Assembly (NCBI GenBank): GCA_902617285.1 | Contig: CACMVZ010000001.1 | Coordinates: forward strand, 1-64,000 | Source: an uncultured Bacteroidota bacterium | GTDB lineage: Bacteria > Bacteroidota > Bacteroidia > Flavobacteriales > Flavobacteriaceae | DNA length: 64,000 nucleotides | Direction of reading: 5' to 3' | Shown here: in pieces, positions 8,497 to 17,385 of the stretch | Layout of the letters: the number at the start of each line of letters is the position of its first letter | Numbering within the stretch: position 1 is the stretch's first letter | Translations under genes and position numbers: made by a program | The notes under the pieces: generated by a model | The model's database searches: none | What the model was told of the DNA's origin: nothing | Seen by the model: only the letters and a program-made list of their open reading frames with translations

Positions 8497-9580
8497 TTAA
8501 CTTCCTTTTAAAAGAAATGACTTTAAGAAATCATTAAGGTCCCCGTTAAGTACTGCCTCAGTATTTCCTGACTCATGACCAGTTCTAACATCCTTTATAA
8601 TTTTATATGGGTGTAATACATAATTTCTGATTTGTGATCCCCATTCAATTTTTTTCTTAGAATCTTCAATTTTTTTTCTTTCCTCGTTGTTTTTTTGAAT
8701 CTCAATCTCATAAAGCTGAGACTTGAGAAGCATGAGAGCTTTTTGCTTGTTATCCAATTGTGACCTTGTTTCTGAGTTTTCAACAGTAATTCCAGTCGGT
8801 TTGTGTTTAAGTCTTACTGCAGTTTCAAGTTTATTAACACTTTGACCTCCAGCTCCACCTGCTCTCATAGTTTCCCATAATAAATCAGAAGGGTTAATTT
8901 TAATTTCTATTGAGTCATCAACAAGTGGGTATACATATACAGAAGCAAAAGAGGTGTGTCTTTTTGCATTACTATCAAAAGGTGATATTCTTACTAATCT
9001 ATGAACACCATTTTCACCTTTCAACCATCCAAAAGAAAAGTCTCCATCAATTTGAATTGTTGCAGTTTTTATTCCAGCTACATCACCAGGTTGATTGTTT
9101 AGTTCTTTAATTTTAAAATTGTTTTTTTCACCCCACATCAAATACATTCTTAGAAGCATTTCAGCCCAATCACAAGATTCAGTTCCACCTGCTCCAGCAG
9201 TAATCTGAAGGATTGCAGACATAGAATCTTCTTTTTTGTTGAGCATCATTTTGAATTCCAAATTTTCAATTAGAGTCTCTAATTCATTATATGATTCGTT
9301 AATCTCATTTTCACTAATCTCTTTATTTAAGAGAAATTCACTAAGAACTGTTATATCGTCATACTTTGTAATTAATACATCAAATTCAGATACTAAGGAT
9401 TTAATTTGTTGTATTTCTTTAACAATTTTTTCTGCACTTTTAGGATTAGTCCAGAAATTGGGGTCAGAAGCTTTGGTTTCTAGATTAGAAAGAATGGACT
9501 CTTTAGACTCTAGGTCAAAGAAACCCCCTTAACGTATCAATACGTTTTTTAATTCCTTTAAGATTTTCTTTAGAAAACAT
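8497..9580 (-). CDS. prfB: peptide chain release factor 2, with programmed +1 frameshift
   Basis: Release factor for UGA/UAA stops. Frame 0 starts at ATG 9580 ([21 protein letters not shown]) and meets an in-frame TGA at 9517-9515, codon 22. A +1 shift at CTT-TGA-C, reading GAC at 9516, opens the rest, for about 360 aa in total. The site has AGGGGG, TTT, CTT and TGAC in the spacing of the E. coli RF2 autoregulatory site. Later motifs: SPF (about 199-201 of the joined protein) and MRAGGAGGQ with GGQ about 244-246. A start at 9261 would remove the N-terminal domain. When RF2 is scarce the shift is favoured, so the gene controls itself. Confidence 0.96.
9510..9530 (-). promoter_or_regulatory. 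RF2 +1 programmed frameshift site
   Basis: The minus strand reads AAGGGGGTTTCTTTGACCTA between 9530 and 9511: an internal Shine-Dalgarno AGGGGG, a 3-base spacer, the slippery CTT, the stop TGA and a following C. Each element known to drive RF2 frameshifting is present at the classical spacing. Confidence 0.95.
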
Positions 9581-9637
9581 GGTTGAAATTAATTATATGA
9601 TTTCGAAAAAAAAAATTATATTTCTAAAAAATTAACC

Positions 9638-12004
9638 ATGAAAAAAATACTATTTATTACTCTTATATTTTCAAATCTTGTTTTTACTCAAAACATTGAT
9701 TTTGAAGGCTTTATGAATTTCTCCTACAGTAATAATTCAGGTAAAATCTATCTAGAGGTAAACAACCTGGACAAAGAATTCTTATATATAAACTCATTAA
9801 GTAGGGGTATTGGTAACAACGATCTGGGGCTAGATAGAGGCCAACTTGGTAATACTAGGATAGTTTTTTTTACAAAAAGAGGTAATAAAATATTAATGAT
9901 TCAACCAAATACTAGATATGTTTCTAATTCAGATAACTATCTTGAAAACAAAGCTGTTGAGGAAGCTTTTGCAAGATCTGTTTTATTTTCATTTGAAATA
10001 GTTGAAAAAAAAAATAATAATTACATAATAGACTTAGCTCCTCTACTTATAAACGATGCTCATGGTGTTTCACAAAGATTGAAGGATTCTAATTCTGGTA
10101 ATTATTCTTTAAATAAATCAATGTCTGCGATTGAACTTGATAGAACAAAAGCCTTTCCAAAAAATATAGAATTTGATGTAATCCTTACTTTTACTGGTAA
10201 TCCTACGGGAAATCTTGTTAGAAGTGTTACTCCAACTCCATCAAATATTACAGTTAATCAGCATCATTCTTTTGTTAAACTACCTGATAACAATTATAAA
10301 AAAAGAAAATTTGATCCAAGAAGTGGAAGCAACCCTTTTGTAGTCTATGATTATTCAACTCCAATTGATGAGAAGTTAGAACAAAGATTCATAGTTAGAC
10401 ATAGATTAAATAAAAAATATCCTGATCAAGAAATAAGTGAACCAACTGAACCTATCATTTACTATATAGACAATGGTACACCAGAACCAGTAAAGTCTGC
10501 ACTTATAGAAGGAGGAAATTGGTGGAATCAAGCATTTGAAAGTGCAGGATATAAAGATGCTTTTAGAATTGAGGTTTTACCTGAAGATGCTGATCCAATG
10601 GATGTAAGATATAATCTAATTCAGTGGATTCACAGATCAACTAGAGGTTGGAGTTATGGAGCAAGTATTGTTGATCCTAGAACAGGAGAAATTATAAAAG
10701 GTCAAGTAAGCTTGGGAAGCTTGAGGGTTAGGCAAGATTATATGATTCTTAGTGGACTAATAGACAATCCTAATACAGAAGAAAATAAAAAAATAATAAA
10801 AGAAACTTCTTTAGATAGGATTAGGCAATTGTCTGCACATGAGATTGGACATACTCTTGGTTTTGGTCATAATTTTATCTCTAGTGCTAATGATAGGGTT
10901 TCGGTAATGGATTACCCTCATCCAAAAATTTCATATGTAGATAATCAGATAAATATTGATAATGCATATGCAAAAGATATTGGAGAGTGGGATAAAGTAA
11001 GTGTTCAATATGCTTATTCTGATTTTTCGGACTCAGTAAATGAAGATCAGGAACTTAATAAGATTTTAGATGATGCTGTTGAGAATGGGTTATACTACCT
11101 AAGTGATTCTGATTCCAGACCAGTTAGTAGTGCAAATCCATACTCTCATTTATGGGATAATGGTGATCTTGCATTCAAAGAACTGGATAAGTTATTAAAC
11201 ATTAGAAAACAAGCGCTTATTAACCTTGACTTAGATAACTTAAAAAATGGCGAACCCTACGATAGAATTGAAGACATAATGGTTCCTATATACATGTTGC
11301 ATAGATATCAAATTGAAGCGGCAGCAAAGGCTATTGGAGGTATAGATTATCTCTACTATGTTAAAAGTAGCAGAGGCGATAAAGTAAAGTTTGCTGATAA
11401 AGATTTACAGATTAAATCATTAAACTCCCTTCTTAAAGTAATTGAACCAACTAATCTAACGATTCCTCAAAACTTAATTGAAATTTTAGGTCCTAGGTCT
11501 TTTAGAAATCCAAGGACACGAGAGAACTTTGTCTCAAATACGGGTGTTGGATTTGATTATATAAATGCATCAAGTGCAATTATTAATCATGTCTTTACTT
11601 ATATGCTAAATCCTGAAAGAATAAATAGGGTCCATCAACAGAATATGTTTGGAAAAAATATTTTATCACTTGAAGACTACCTTAGTGTAATTCAGAATTC
11701 TGTCTTTAAGAAAATGAAAATGAGTGAATATGAATCTTCCATTAACAAAAATACCCAATCTTTATTTTTAGATCATTTATTCATGGCCTATAATAATAAA
11801 AAAAGTAATGACATTTCTAAATCTAAAATATATTCAAGAATTAAAAGTTTAATGAACTATTTAATGAGAAATAGGACTGAGTATAATGATTTTTTAATTA
11901 CAAAAATTAATGGCTTTTATGCGAATCCTAGCCAATATATACCAATTGAAAAGACTAAAACTCCAGATGGTTCTCCAATTGGAAATTTTTCATGTGATTA
12001 CTAG
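9638..12004 (+). CDS. exported zinc-dependent metalloprotease
   Basis: A 788-aa secreted protein. The signal peptide ends ...SNLVFT before Gln19. The metzincin-type zinc site HEIGHTLGFGH is at residues 401-411 (His401, Glu402, His405, His411), followed by SVMDYPHP as a likely Met-turn. The long region before it (about 25-380) resembles the DUF5117/DUF5118 part of the Bacteroidota 'zinc-dependent metalloprotease' family. I infer periplasmic or outer-membrane peptide degradation; the substrate is unknown. The following PLP-enzyme pair is on the same strand, but a -7 box lies between them, so they may be transcribed separately. Confidence 0.85.
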   Translation: MKKILFITLIFSNLVFTQNIDFEGFMNFSYSNNSGKIYLEVNNLDKEFLYINSLSRGIGNNDLGLDRGQLGNTRIVFFTKRGNKILMIQPNTRYVSNSDNYLENKAVEEAFARSVLFSFEIVEKKNNNYIIDLAPLLINDAHGVSQRLKDSNSGNYSLNKSMSAIELDRTKAFPKNIEFDVILTFTGNPTGNLVRSVTPTPSNITVNQHHSFVKLPDNNYKKRKFDPRSGSNPFVVYDYSTPIDEKLEQRFIVRHRLNKKYPDQEISEPTEPIIYYIDNGTPEPVKSALIEGGNWWNQAFESAGYKDAFRIEVLPEDADPMDVRYNLIQWIHRSTRGWSYGASIVDPRTGEIIKGQVSLGSLRVRQDYMILSGLIDNPNTEENKKIIKETSLDRIRQLSAHEIGHTLGFGHNFISSANDRVSVMDYPHPKISYVDNQINIDNAYAKDIGEWDKVSVQYAYSDFSDSVNEDQELNKILDDAVENGLYYLSDSDSRPVSSANPYSHLWDNGDLAFKELDKLLNIRKQALINLDLDNLKNGEPYDRIEDIMVPIYMLHRYQIEAAAKAIGGIDYLYYVKSSRGDKVKFADKDLQIKSLNSLLKVIEPTNLTIPQNLIEILGPRSFRNPRTRENFVSNTGVGFDYINASSAIINHVFTYMLNPERINRVHQQNMFGKNILSLEDYLSVIQNSVFKKMKMSEYESSINKNTQSLFLDHLFMAYNNKKSNDISKSKIYSRIKSLMNYLMRNRTEYNDFLITKINGFYANPSQYIPIEKTKTPDGSPIGNFSCDY

Positions 12005-12015
12005 TTATTTTTAAT

Positions 12016-12023
12016 TAAATTTG
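12016..12023 (+). promoter_or_regulatory. -7 box upstream of the cysteate synthase-like gene
   Basis: TAAATTTG matches TAnnTTTG and lies between the metalloprotease stop and the PLP-enzyme gene. It overlaps an upstream in-frame GTG (12023), which favours the ATG at 12044 as the true start. No spaced TTG is visible. Confidence 0.4.
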
Positions 12024-12043
12024 TGCATTATTTTTATGTTCTA

Positions 12044-13084
12044 ATGCCTTCTAATAATAAACCTTACAATAATATTTTAGAGCTTATAGGTAACACCCCA
12101 TTAATTAGACTAAATGAGGTTGCAAAAAAATTCAAAGGAACATACTTTACAAAGTTTGAGGGGTTTAATCCAGGTCACTCTAATAAAGATAGGATTGCTC
12201 TACATATACTTAATCAAGCCGAAAATAAAGGTATTTTAAAGAAGGGTAGCACTATAATTGAAACAACATCAGGTAATACTGGTTTTAGCTTAGCTTTAGT
12301 TTCATTACTTAAGGGATATAAATGTATTTTGGCAGTAAGCTCTAAGGCATCTAAAGATAAAATTAATATGTTGAAATGTTTGGGTGCTGAAATTTATGTT
12401 TGTCCTTCAAATGTATCATCTGACGATCCAAGGTCTTATTATGAGGTTGCAAAGAGGTTAACTAACGAAATTAAAGGCTCTGTATACATTAATCAATATT
12501 TCAATGATTTGAACGTTGAAGCACACTATCAAACTACTGGTCCAGAAATTTGGAGTCAGACAAATGGAAAAATTACCCACCTAATTGCTTGCAGTGGAAC
12601 TGGAGGTACTATATCGGGAATAGGTAGATTTTTGAAAGAAAAGAATAATGATGTAAAAATTATTGGTGTTGATGCTTATGGTTCAATTTTAAAAAAATAC
12701 CATGAAACAGGTGAAATTGATCCGAATGAAATTTACTCATATAGGATAGAAGGACTAGGTAAAAACATTGTACCTTCTGCTACTGATTTTAAAATTATCG
12801 ATAAGTTTGTAAAAGTTACTGATTCAGATAGTGCTCATATGGCAAGAGAAATAACTTTAAATGAAGGATTGTTCGTTGGATATACATCAGGTGCGGCTTT
12901 TCAAGCTACAAAAATATTAAATGATGAAAATGAATTTGATCATTCAAGTTGTGTTGTTATTGTCTTTCCTGATCATGGTTCAAGGTATTTAAGTAAAATA
13001 TATTCTGATGAATGGATGAATAACCAAGGTTTTTATGATTCCAGTTTTTATCAACCCAAGAAAAATTCAATTAATTATATATAA
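12044..13084 (+). CDS. PLP-dependent cysteine synthase-family enzyme, candidate cysteate synthase
   Basis: A fold-type II PLP enzyme of the O-acetylserine sulfhydrylase / cystathionine beta-synthase family, 346 aa from ATG 12044. Seen: NTPLIRL (17-23), catalytic Lys48 in SNKDR, the substrate loop TSGNTG (75-80) and the phosphate cradle SGTGGTISG. The common motif SVKDR reads SNKDR. The next gene, 5 bp downstream, is a serine palmitoyltransferase-like enzyme; such a pair in flavobacteria is linked to the sulfonolipid capnine, whose head group is cysteate. I therefore infer cysteate synthase rather than plain cysteine synthase. Ordinary cysteine synthase remains possible. Confidence 0.7.
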   Translation: MPSNNKPYNNILELIGNTPLIRLNEVAKKFKGTYFTKFEGFNPGHSNKDRIALHILNQAENKGILKKGSTIIETTSGNTGFSLALVSLLKGYKCILAVSSKASKDKINMLKCLGAEIYVCPSNVSSDDPRSYYEVAKRLTNEIKGSVYINQYFNDLNVEAHYQTTGPEIWSQTNGKITHLIACSGTGGTISGIGRFLKEKNNDVKIIGVDAYGSILKKYHETGEIDPNEIYSYRIEGLGKNIVPSATDFKIIDKFVKVTDSDSAHMAREITLNEGLFVGYTSGAAFQATKILNDENEFDHSSCVVIVFPDHGSRYLSKIYSDEWMNNQGFYDSSFYQPKKNSINYI

Positions 13085-13089
13085 TTTAT

Positions 13090-14346
13090 ATGCAAGATCT
13101 ATTTGACAAAATCTATAAAAGTAAAGGTCCTTTAGGTAAATGGGCATCAATTGCTGAAGGCTACTTTGTATTTCCTAAACTAGAAGGTCCAATTTCAAAC
13201 AGAATGATGTTCAATGGTAAAGAAGTTATCACATGGAGTGTAAATGACTACTTAGGCTTAGCTAATAATCCAGAAGTTAGAGAAGTTGATGCTAAAGCTG
13301 CCGAGCAATATGGAAGTGCTTATCCTATGGGAGCAAGAATGATGTCTGGTCATACTAATCTTCATGAAAAATTAGAATCTGAACTTGCAAAATTTGTGTC
13401 AAAGGAGTCTGCTTACCTTCTTAATTTTGGATATCAAGGAATCCTTTCAACTATAGATACTCTAGTAACTAAAAATGATATTATTGTTTATGATATTGAT
13501 TCTCACGCATGTATAATTGATGGAGTTAGGCTTCACCTTGGTAAGCGATTCACATATCAACATAATGATATGAAAAGTTTAGAAAAAAATCTCGAAAGAG
13601 CTACTAAGCTTGCTGAACAAACAGGTGGAGGAGTACTTGTAATTTCTGAAGGAGTCTTTGGAATGAGGGGGGAGCAAGGAAAACTAAAAGAAATAGTTGC
13701 ATTGAAAGATAAATATAAATTTAGACTTCTTGTGGATGATGCTCATGGTTTTGGAACATTAGGAGAAACTGGTGCAGGAGCAGGGGAGGAACAGGGTGTT
13801 CAAGATCAAATTGATGTCTACTTTGCTACTTTTGCAAAATCGCTAGCTTCAACTGGCGCTTTTATTGCAGGTGACTCTGAAATAATTGAATTCTTAAAAT
13901 ATAACATGCGATCACAAATGTTCGCAAAATCTCTTCAAATGCAATTAGTTATAGGTGCACTTAAAAGGCTTGAATTAATTAGGACTAGACCTGAGTTTAA
14001 ACAAAAACTCTGGGAAAATGTTAATTTACTTCAATCTGGTCTGAAGGAAAGAGGTTTTGATATTGGTTCAACACAAAGTTGTGTTACTCCAGTGTATCTA
14101 AAGGGTAGTATTCCAGAGGCAATGGCTCTAGTTAAAGACTTAAGAGAAAATTATCATATTTTTTGTTCAATTGTGGTTTATCCTGTAATACCTAAGGGAC
14201 TAATTCTGCTTAGATTAATTCCGACTGCTTCTCATAATATTAATGACATTAATGAAACACTTGATGCATTTTCTTCAATTAGAAAAAAACTTGAAAAAGG
14301 TGTTTATAAGCAAGCATCTAAGGGAATAGAAGAGTCAGTTGACTAA
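13090..14346 (+). CDS. alpha-oxoamine synthase-family acyltransferase, candidate cysteate fatty-acyltransferase
   Basis: A 418-aa fold-type I PLP enzyme like serine palmitoyltransferase, 2-amino-3-ketobutyrate CoA ligase and AONS, which join an amino acid to an acyl thioester with loss of CO2. Seen: His139 (IDSHACIIDG) stacking on PLP, VDDAHGFG (215-222) and the PLP-binding Lys250 in FATFAKSLASTGAF. It follows the cysteine synthase-like gene by 5 bp. No biotin or threonine-degradation genes are nearby, so sphinganine-like or capnine base synthesis is the better fit. It is convergent with dnaN (4 bp overlap). The amino acid partner cannot be proven from sequence. Confidence 0.75.
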   Translation: MQDLFDKIYKSKGPLGKWASIAEGYFVFPKLEGPISNRMMFNGKEVITWSVNDYLGLANNPEVREVDAKAAEQYGSAYPMGARMMSGHTNLHEKLESELAKFVSKESAYLLNFGYQGILSTIDTLVTKNDIIVYDIDSHACIIDGVRLHLGKRFTYQHNDMKSLEKNLERATKLAEQTGGGVLVISEGVFGMRGEQGKLKEIVALKDKYKFRLLVDDAHGFGTLGETGAGAGEEQGVQDQIDVYFATFAKSLASTGAFIAGDSEIIEFLKYNMRSQMFAKSLQMQLVIGALKRLELIRTRPEFKQKLWENVNLLQSGLKERGFDIGSTQSCVTPVYLKGSIPEAMALVKDLRENYHIFCSIVVYPVIPKGLILLRLIPTASHNINDINETLDAFSSIRKKLEKGVYKQASKGIEESVD

Positions 14347-15464
14347 TCATTTAGCATCACTGGCATTACAAGCATAGTTATTGACTCTTTTGAAGAATCT
14401 TTCTCATTTACTGGTCTTATAATACCGGCCCTGTTCGGATGAGACATTGAAAGTGTGATAGTTTCAGAATCTAGATTATTAAGCATTTCAATTAAAAACT
14501 TTGAGTTGAATCCAATCTGGATATCATCACCTGAATACTCACATTCTAGATTTTCATCTGCTCTATTACTAAAGTCAAAGTCTTCAGCGCTAATGTTTAA
14601 GAGAGATCCTGCAAGTTTAATTCTAATTTGATTAGTTGTCTTATTAGAAAAAATACTAACTCTTCTAACAGAGTTTAAAAAAAGCTCTCTTTCAATTGTA
14701 AGTACGTTGGGATTATCTTTTGGAATAACAGCTTCATAATTAGGAAATTTCCCATCAATTAGTCTTGAAGTAATAGAGCTTTTTCCAAAAATAAATTTTG
14801 CATTTGAATCATTATGCTGAATAGTTATTTCAGAATCATATGTCTGTAAAATCCCCTTAAGTATTTGTAAAGGTTTTTTAGGCATAATGAATTCTGATAC
14901 TTCTTTTGAATTATATTCAGATGTTTCAAACTTTACTAGTTTATGAGCATCAGTTGCGACAAACCTTAAGGATTCACTATTAAATTGAAAGAACACCCCA
15001 CTCATTACAGGTCTAAGGTCATCCGTTCCAGAGGCAAAGATTGTTGAATTTATCGCATTGCCCAGATCAGCCCCATTAATTAAAGTTTCATGTGCATCTA
15101 AAATTTCAATTTGTTTTGGAAACTCACCCCCTTCTAAATAAGCAAGAGAATACTTTCCATTACTTGCACTAATCTCAATGGTATTATTTTCAGTTTTTAT
15201 AAATGTCAATGGTTGATCTGAAAATGTTTTTAAAATATCCGTTAATAGTTTAGCAGAGATTGCCACTTTATCAGTAGATTGAGATTCAATATCAATTTCT
15301 GAAGTCATTGTAGTTTCAAGATCTGACGAACTTATCTTAAGTTTGTTATTATCTAATTCAAACAAAAAATTATCAAGTATAGGAATTGTATTTGAAGAAT
15401 TAATTACTCCACCTAGAATTTGGAGTTCTTTGTATAAAACCGAAGATGAAACAATAAACTTCAT
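14343..15464 (-). CDS. dnaN: DNA polymerase III beta sliding clamp
   Basis: The ring-shaped processivity clamp of the replicative polymerase. The 373-aa chain has the usual three-domain length, with recognisable family stretches (LRPVMSGVFFQF; FVATDAHKLVKFE; FIMPKKPL; DGKFPNYEAVIP) and the C-terminal VMPVML strand that lines the partner-binding pocket. A good Bacteroidota promoter is visible just upstream, so dnaN can be expressed apart from the SAM hydrolase-like gene 78 bp before it. It is not next to dnaA, which is common in this phylum. Confidence 0.97.
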   Translation of the reverse strand: MKFIVSSSVLYKELQILGGVINSSNTIPILDNFLFELDNNKLKISSSDLETTMTSEIDIESQSTDKVAISAKLLTDILKTFSDQPLTFIKTENNTIEISASNGKYSLAYLEGGEFPKQIEILDAHETLINGADLGNAINSTIFASGTDDLRPVMSGVFFQFNSESLRFVATDAHKLVKFETSEYNSKEVSEFIMPKKPLQILKGILQTYDSEITIQHNDSNAKFIFGKSSITSRLIDGKFPNYEAVIPKDNPNVLTIERELFLNSVRRVSIFSNKTTNQIRIKLAGSLLNISAEDFDFSNRADENLECEYSGDDIQIGFNSKFLIEMLNNLDSETITLSMSHPNRAGIIRPVNEKDSSKESITMLVMPVMLND

Positions 15465-15475
15465 ATGTTTTTTTC

Positions 15476-15509
15476 CAAATATATTTAATTGATATTATAA
15501 ATCTTACAA
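15476..15509 (-). promoter_or_regulatory. promoter of dnaN
   Basis: On the minus strand TTG (15507-15509) is followed by 23 bases and TATATTTG (15476-15483), at the upper limit of the TTG-N17-23-TAnnTTTG consensus. The ATG at 15464 lies 11 bases after the -7 box, so the leader would be very short and A-rich. Confidence 0.6.
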
Positions 15510-15542
15510 TTACTTATAAAAGTTATCTACCAAATACAAACA

Positions 15543-16370
15543 TTAAAAATAAATACTTACAGGATCTCTATAATCTAAGCCAAATAAGGTGCTAGCGCTT
15601 CCAACTGTTTGAGGATTACTTTTATAAATACTTAATTGTAGGTAGCCAAGACTATTAAATATTGCCATTTTCTTTCCATCCTCTTCTCGATCTTTTTGAT
15701 CTAGGGTAAAATCAATTGCATCAGAGTAGTTTTTAAAAATTTGTGTGAACTTAACATTTCTTGCATTGATTGTAAAAGATCTAGTTTTTGAAATTTCTTT
15801 AAATAGCTTTTCAGTAATATTTGTGATTACATTACCATAATTATCTATATAAATTACACTACCTATAATTTGATTTTGTTCTTGATTTACAACAGGTCTT
15901 AAATTTTTAATCTCTTTAATTTTATTAATTTTTGTACCAACAACATTTAGAGGCCCAGATCTTAAAATATGTCCCAAGACCTTAATAAATAAATCATCTG
16001 ATGATATTCTATAATTAAAGCTATTATGTAAATTAATTTCAAATATTTTTTCTGGAATAATGTCTTTAAAAATTAAAGAAAACACTCCATTATCAGCACC
16101 AATAAAAAATGATTCCTCATGTTTAATTACTATATGTTTATTCTCAGGAGTAAGTTCTGAATCTACACATATCATATGAATTGTCCCTTTTGGAAAGTTT
16201 TTGTGTGCCCCTTCAAGAATATATCCTGCTTCAGTTAAATTAAATGGGCTAATATTATGTGAAATATCTATAATTTCTGCTGAATCAATTTCCGAAACAA
16301 TTTTTGCTTTTAAAGAACTAACAAAATAGTCCTTATTTCCATAATCTGTTGTTAGGGTTATGATAGACAT
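15543..16370 (-). CDS. S-adenosyl-L-methionine hydroxide adenosyltransferase family protein
   Basis: A 275-aa member of the DUF62/SAM hydroxide adenosyltransferase family, relatives of the SAM-dependent fluorinases and chlorinases that hydrolyse SAM to adenosine and methionine. Seen: the opening ITLTTDYGNKDYFVSSLK with the ribose-contacting Asp, IIDISHNISPFN, VDSELT and the ADNGVFS motif, then IDNYGNVITNI in the C-terminal barrel. A halogenase role is not suggested. It lies upstream of dnaN and is divergent from phoH. The biological role of the family is poorly known. Confidence 0.88.
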   Translation of the reverse strand: MSIITLTTDYGNKDYFVSSLKAKIVSEIDSAEIIDISHNISPFNLTEAGYILEGAHKNFPKGTIHMICVDSELTPENKHIVIKHEESFFIGADNGVFSLIFKDIIPEKIFEINLHNSFNYRISSDDLFIKVLGHILRSGPLNVVGTKINKIKEIKNLRPVVNQEQNQIIGSVIYIDNYGNVITNITEKLFKEISKTRSFTINARNVKFTQIFKNYSDAIDFTLDQKDREEDGKKMAIFNSLGYLQLSIYKSNPQTVGSASTLFGLDYRDPVSIYF

Positions 16371-16399
16371 TAATTAAGATAAACTTTATAAATTTTATG

Positions 16400-16407
16400 T
16401 AAATTTG
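16400..16407 (+). promoter_or_regulatory. -7 box upstream of phoH
   Basis: TAAATTTG matches TAnnTTTG in the 78-bp divergent gap before phoH, leaving a leader of roughly 35 bases. No spaced TTG is seen, so this is a moderate-to-weak call. Confidence 0.33.
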
Positions 16408-16448
16408 AATCAAATAATCTACTATAACAAATTTTTAAATTAAATCTA

Positions 16449-17378
16449 TTGAGTGAGCTAGAATTTGAACTAACTGATGTTGATCCACAAAACTTTTTCT
16501 CAAGAGATAATTTAAATTCTTTAAAATCTAGTTTTCCTAAACTCAAACTTGTTCAAAGAGGACAAACTATTAAAGCACTTGGTGAAACAAGCGAATTAAA
16601 ATTATTTGATAATAAATTTAGGACTCTATTAAATTACTATTCAGATTACAATAATATAGATCCAGATGTAATAAATGATATCGTCGTTAAAGAAATAAAA
16701 TTTAATGGTGACAAGCCTTCACTAATTTTACATGGCATTTCCGGTAAACCAATATTAGCTAAAACTACAAATCAAAAGAAACTCCATAAATCAATCTTAA
16801 GTAATGACTTAATATTTGCGATTGGACCGGCAGGTACTGGAAAAACTTACACCGGTGTTGCAATGGCTGTAAAGGCTCTAAAAGAGAAAGAAATTAAAAA
16901 AATTATATTAACAAGACCTGCGGTTGAAGCTGGTGAAAACTTAGGTTATCTCCCAGGAGATCTAAAAGAGAAGCTTGATCCATACATGCAGCCTCTATAT
17001 GATGCTCTTAGAGATATGATTCCTTCCAATAAGCTACAGAAATTTCTTGAAGACAGGACAATTGAGATTGCTCCTTTAGCATTTATGAGGGGTAGAACAT
17101 TGGATAATGCATTTGTAATTTTAGATGAAGCACAGAATACAACTAATGCTCAGATGAAAATGTTTTTAACTAGAATGGGTATGAATGCCAAATTTATGGT
17201 TACTGGAGATCCCGGTCAAATAGATCTTCCAACAAAAGTAAGCTCTGGATTAAAAGATGCAATTAAAATACTTTCGAGAAAGAAAGGTATTGATATTATC
17301 TATCTTGATGATAGAGATGTTATCAGGCATCCTATAGTTAAAAAAGTTATAGATGCTTATAATAAAATTGAAAAATAA
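16449..17378 (+). CDS. phoH: PhoH-like ATPase
   Basis: A 309-aa P-loop protein of the PhoH family, cytoplasmic ATPases with a proposed RNA role. Walker A GPAGTGKT is at 126-133, then the conserved TRPAVEAGENLGYLPGDL, Walker B AFVILDEAQN, and TGDPGQIDLP as sensor region. The start is a TTG at 16449; the N-terminal sequence from there (SELEFELTDVDPQNFF) looks like other PhoH proteins, and no upstream ATG is available. The purC gene follows by 7 bp; the phoH-purC pair is familiar in flavobacteria. Confidence 0.93.
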   Translation: MSELEFELTDVDPQNFFSRDNLNSLKSSFPKLKLVQRGQTIKALGETSELKLFDNKFRTLLNYYSDYNNIDPDVINDIVVKEIKFNGDKPSLILHGISGKPILAKTTNQKKLHKSILSNDLIFAIGPAGTGKTYTGVAMAVKALKEKEIKKIILTRPAVEAGENLGYLPGDLKEKLDPYMQPLYDALRDMIPSNKLQKFLEDRTIEIAPLAFMRGRTLDNAFVILDEAQNTTNAQMKMFLTRMGMNAKFMVTGDPGQIDLPTKVSSGLKDAIKILSRKKGIDIIYLDDRDVIRHPIVKKVIDAYNKIEK

Positions 17379-17385
17379 ATAGGTT

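Noticed and set aside
8497-9261. prfB as a 254-aa gene starting at 9261, or as a broken gene
   Set aside because: A 254-aa form lacks the N-terminal domain. The upstream part reads as RF2 after a +1 shift at a textbook frameshift site, so this is one intact gene from 9580.
15543-16370. A fluorinase or chlorinase
   Set aside because: The protein fits the SAM hydroxide adenosyltransferase group, has no halogenase-specific feature I can see, and sits in a housekeeping context.
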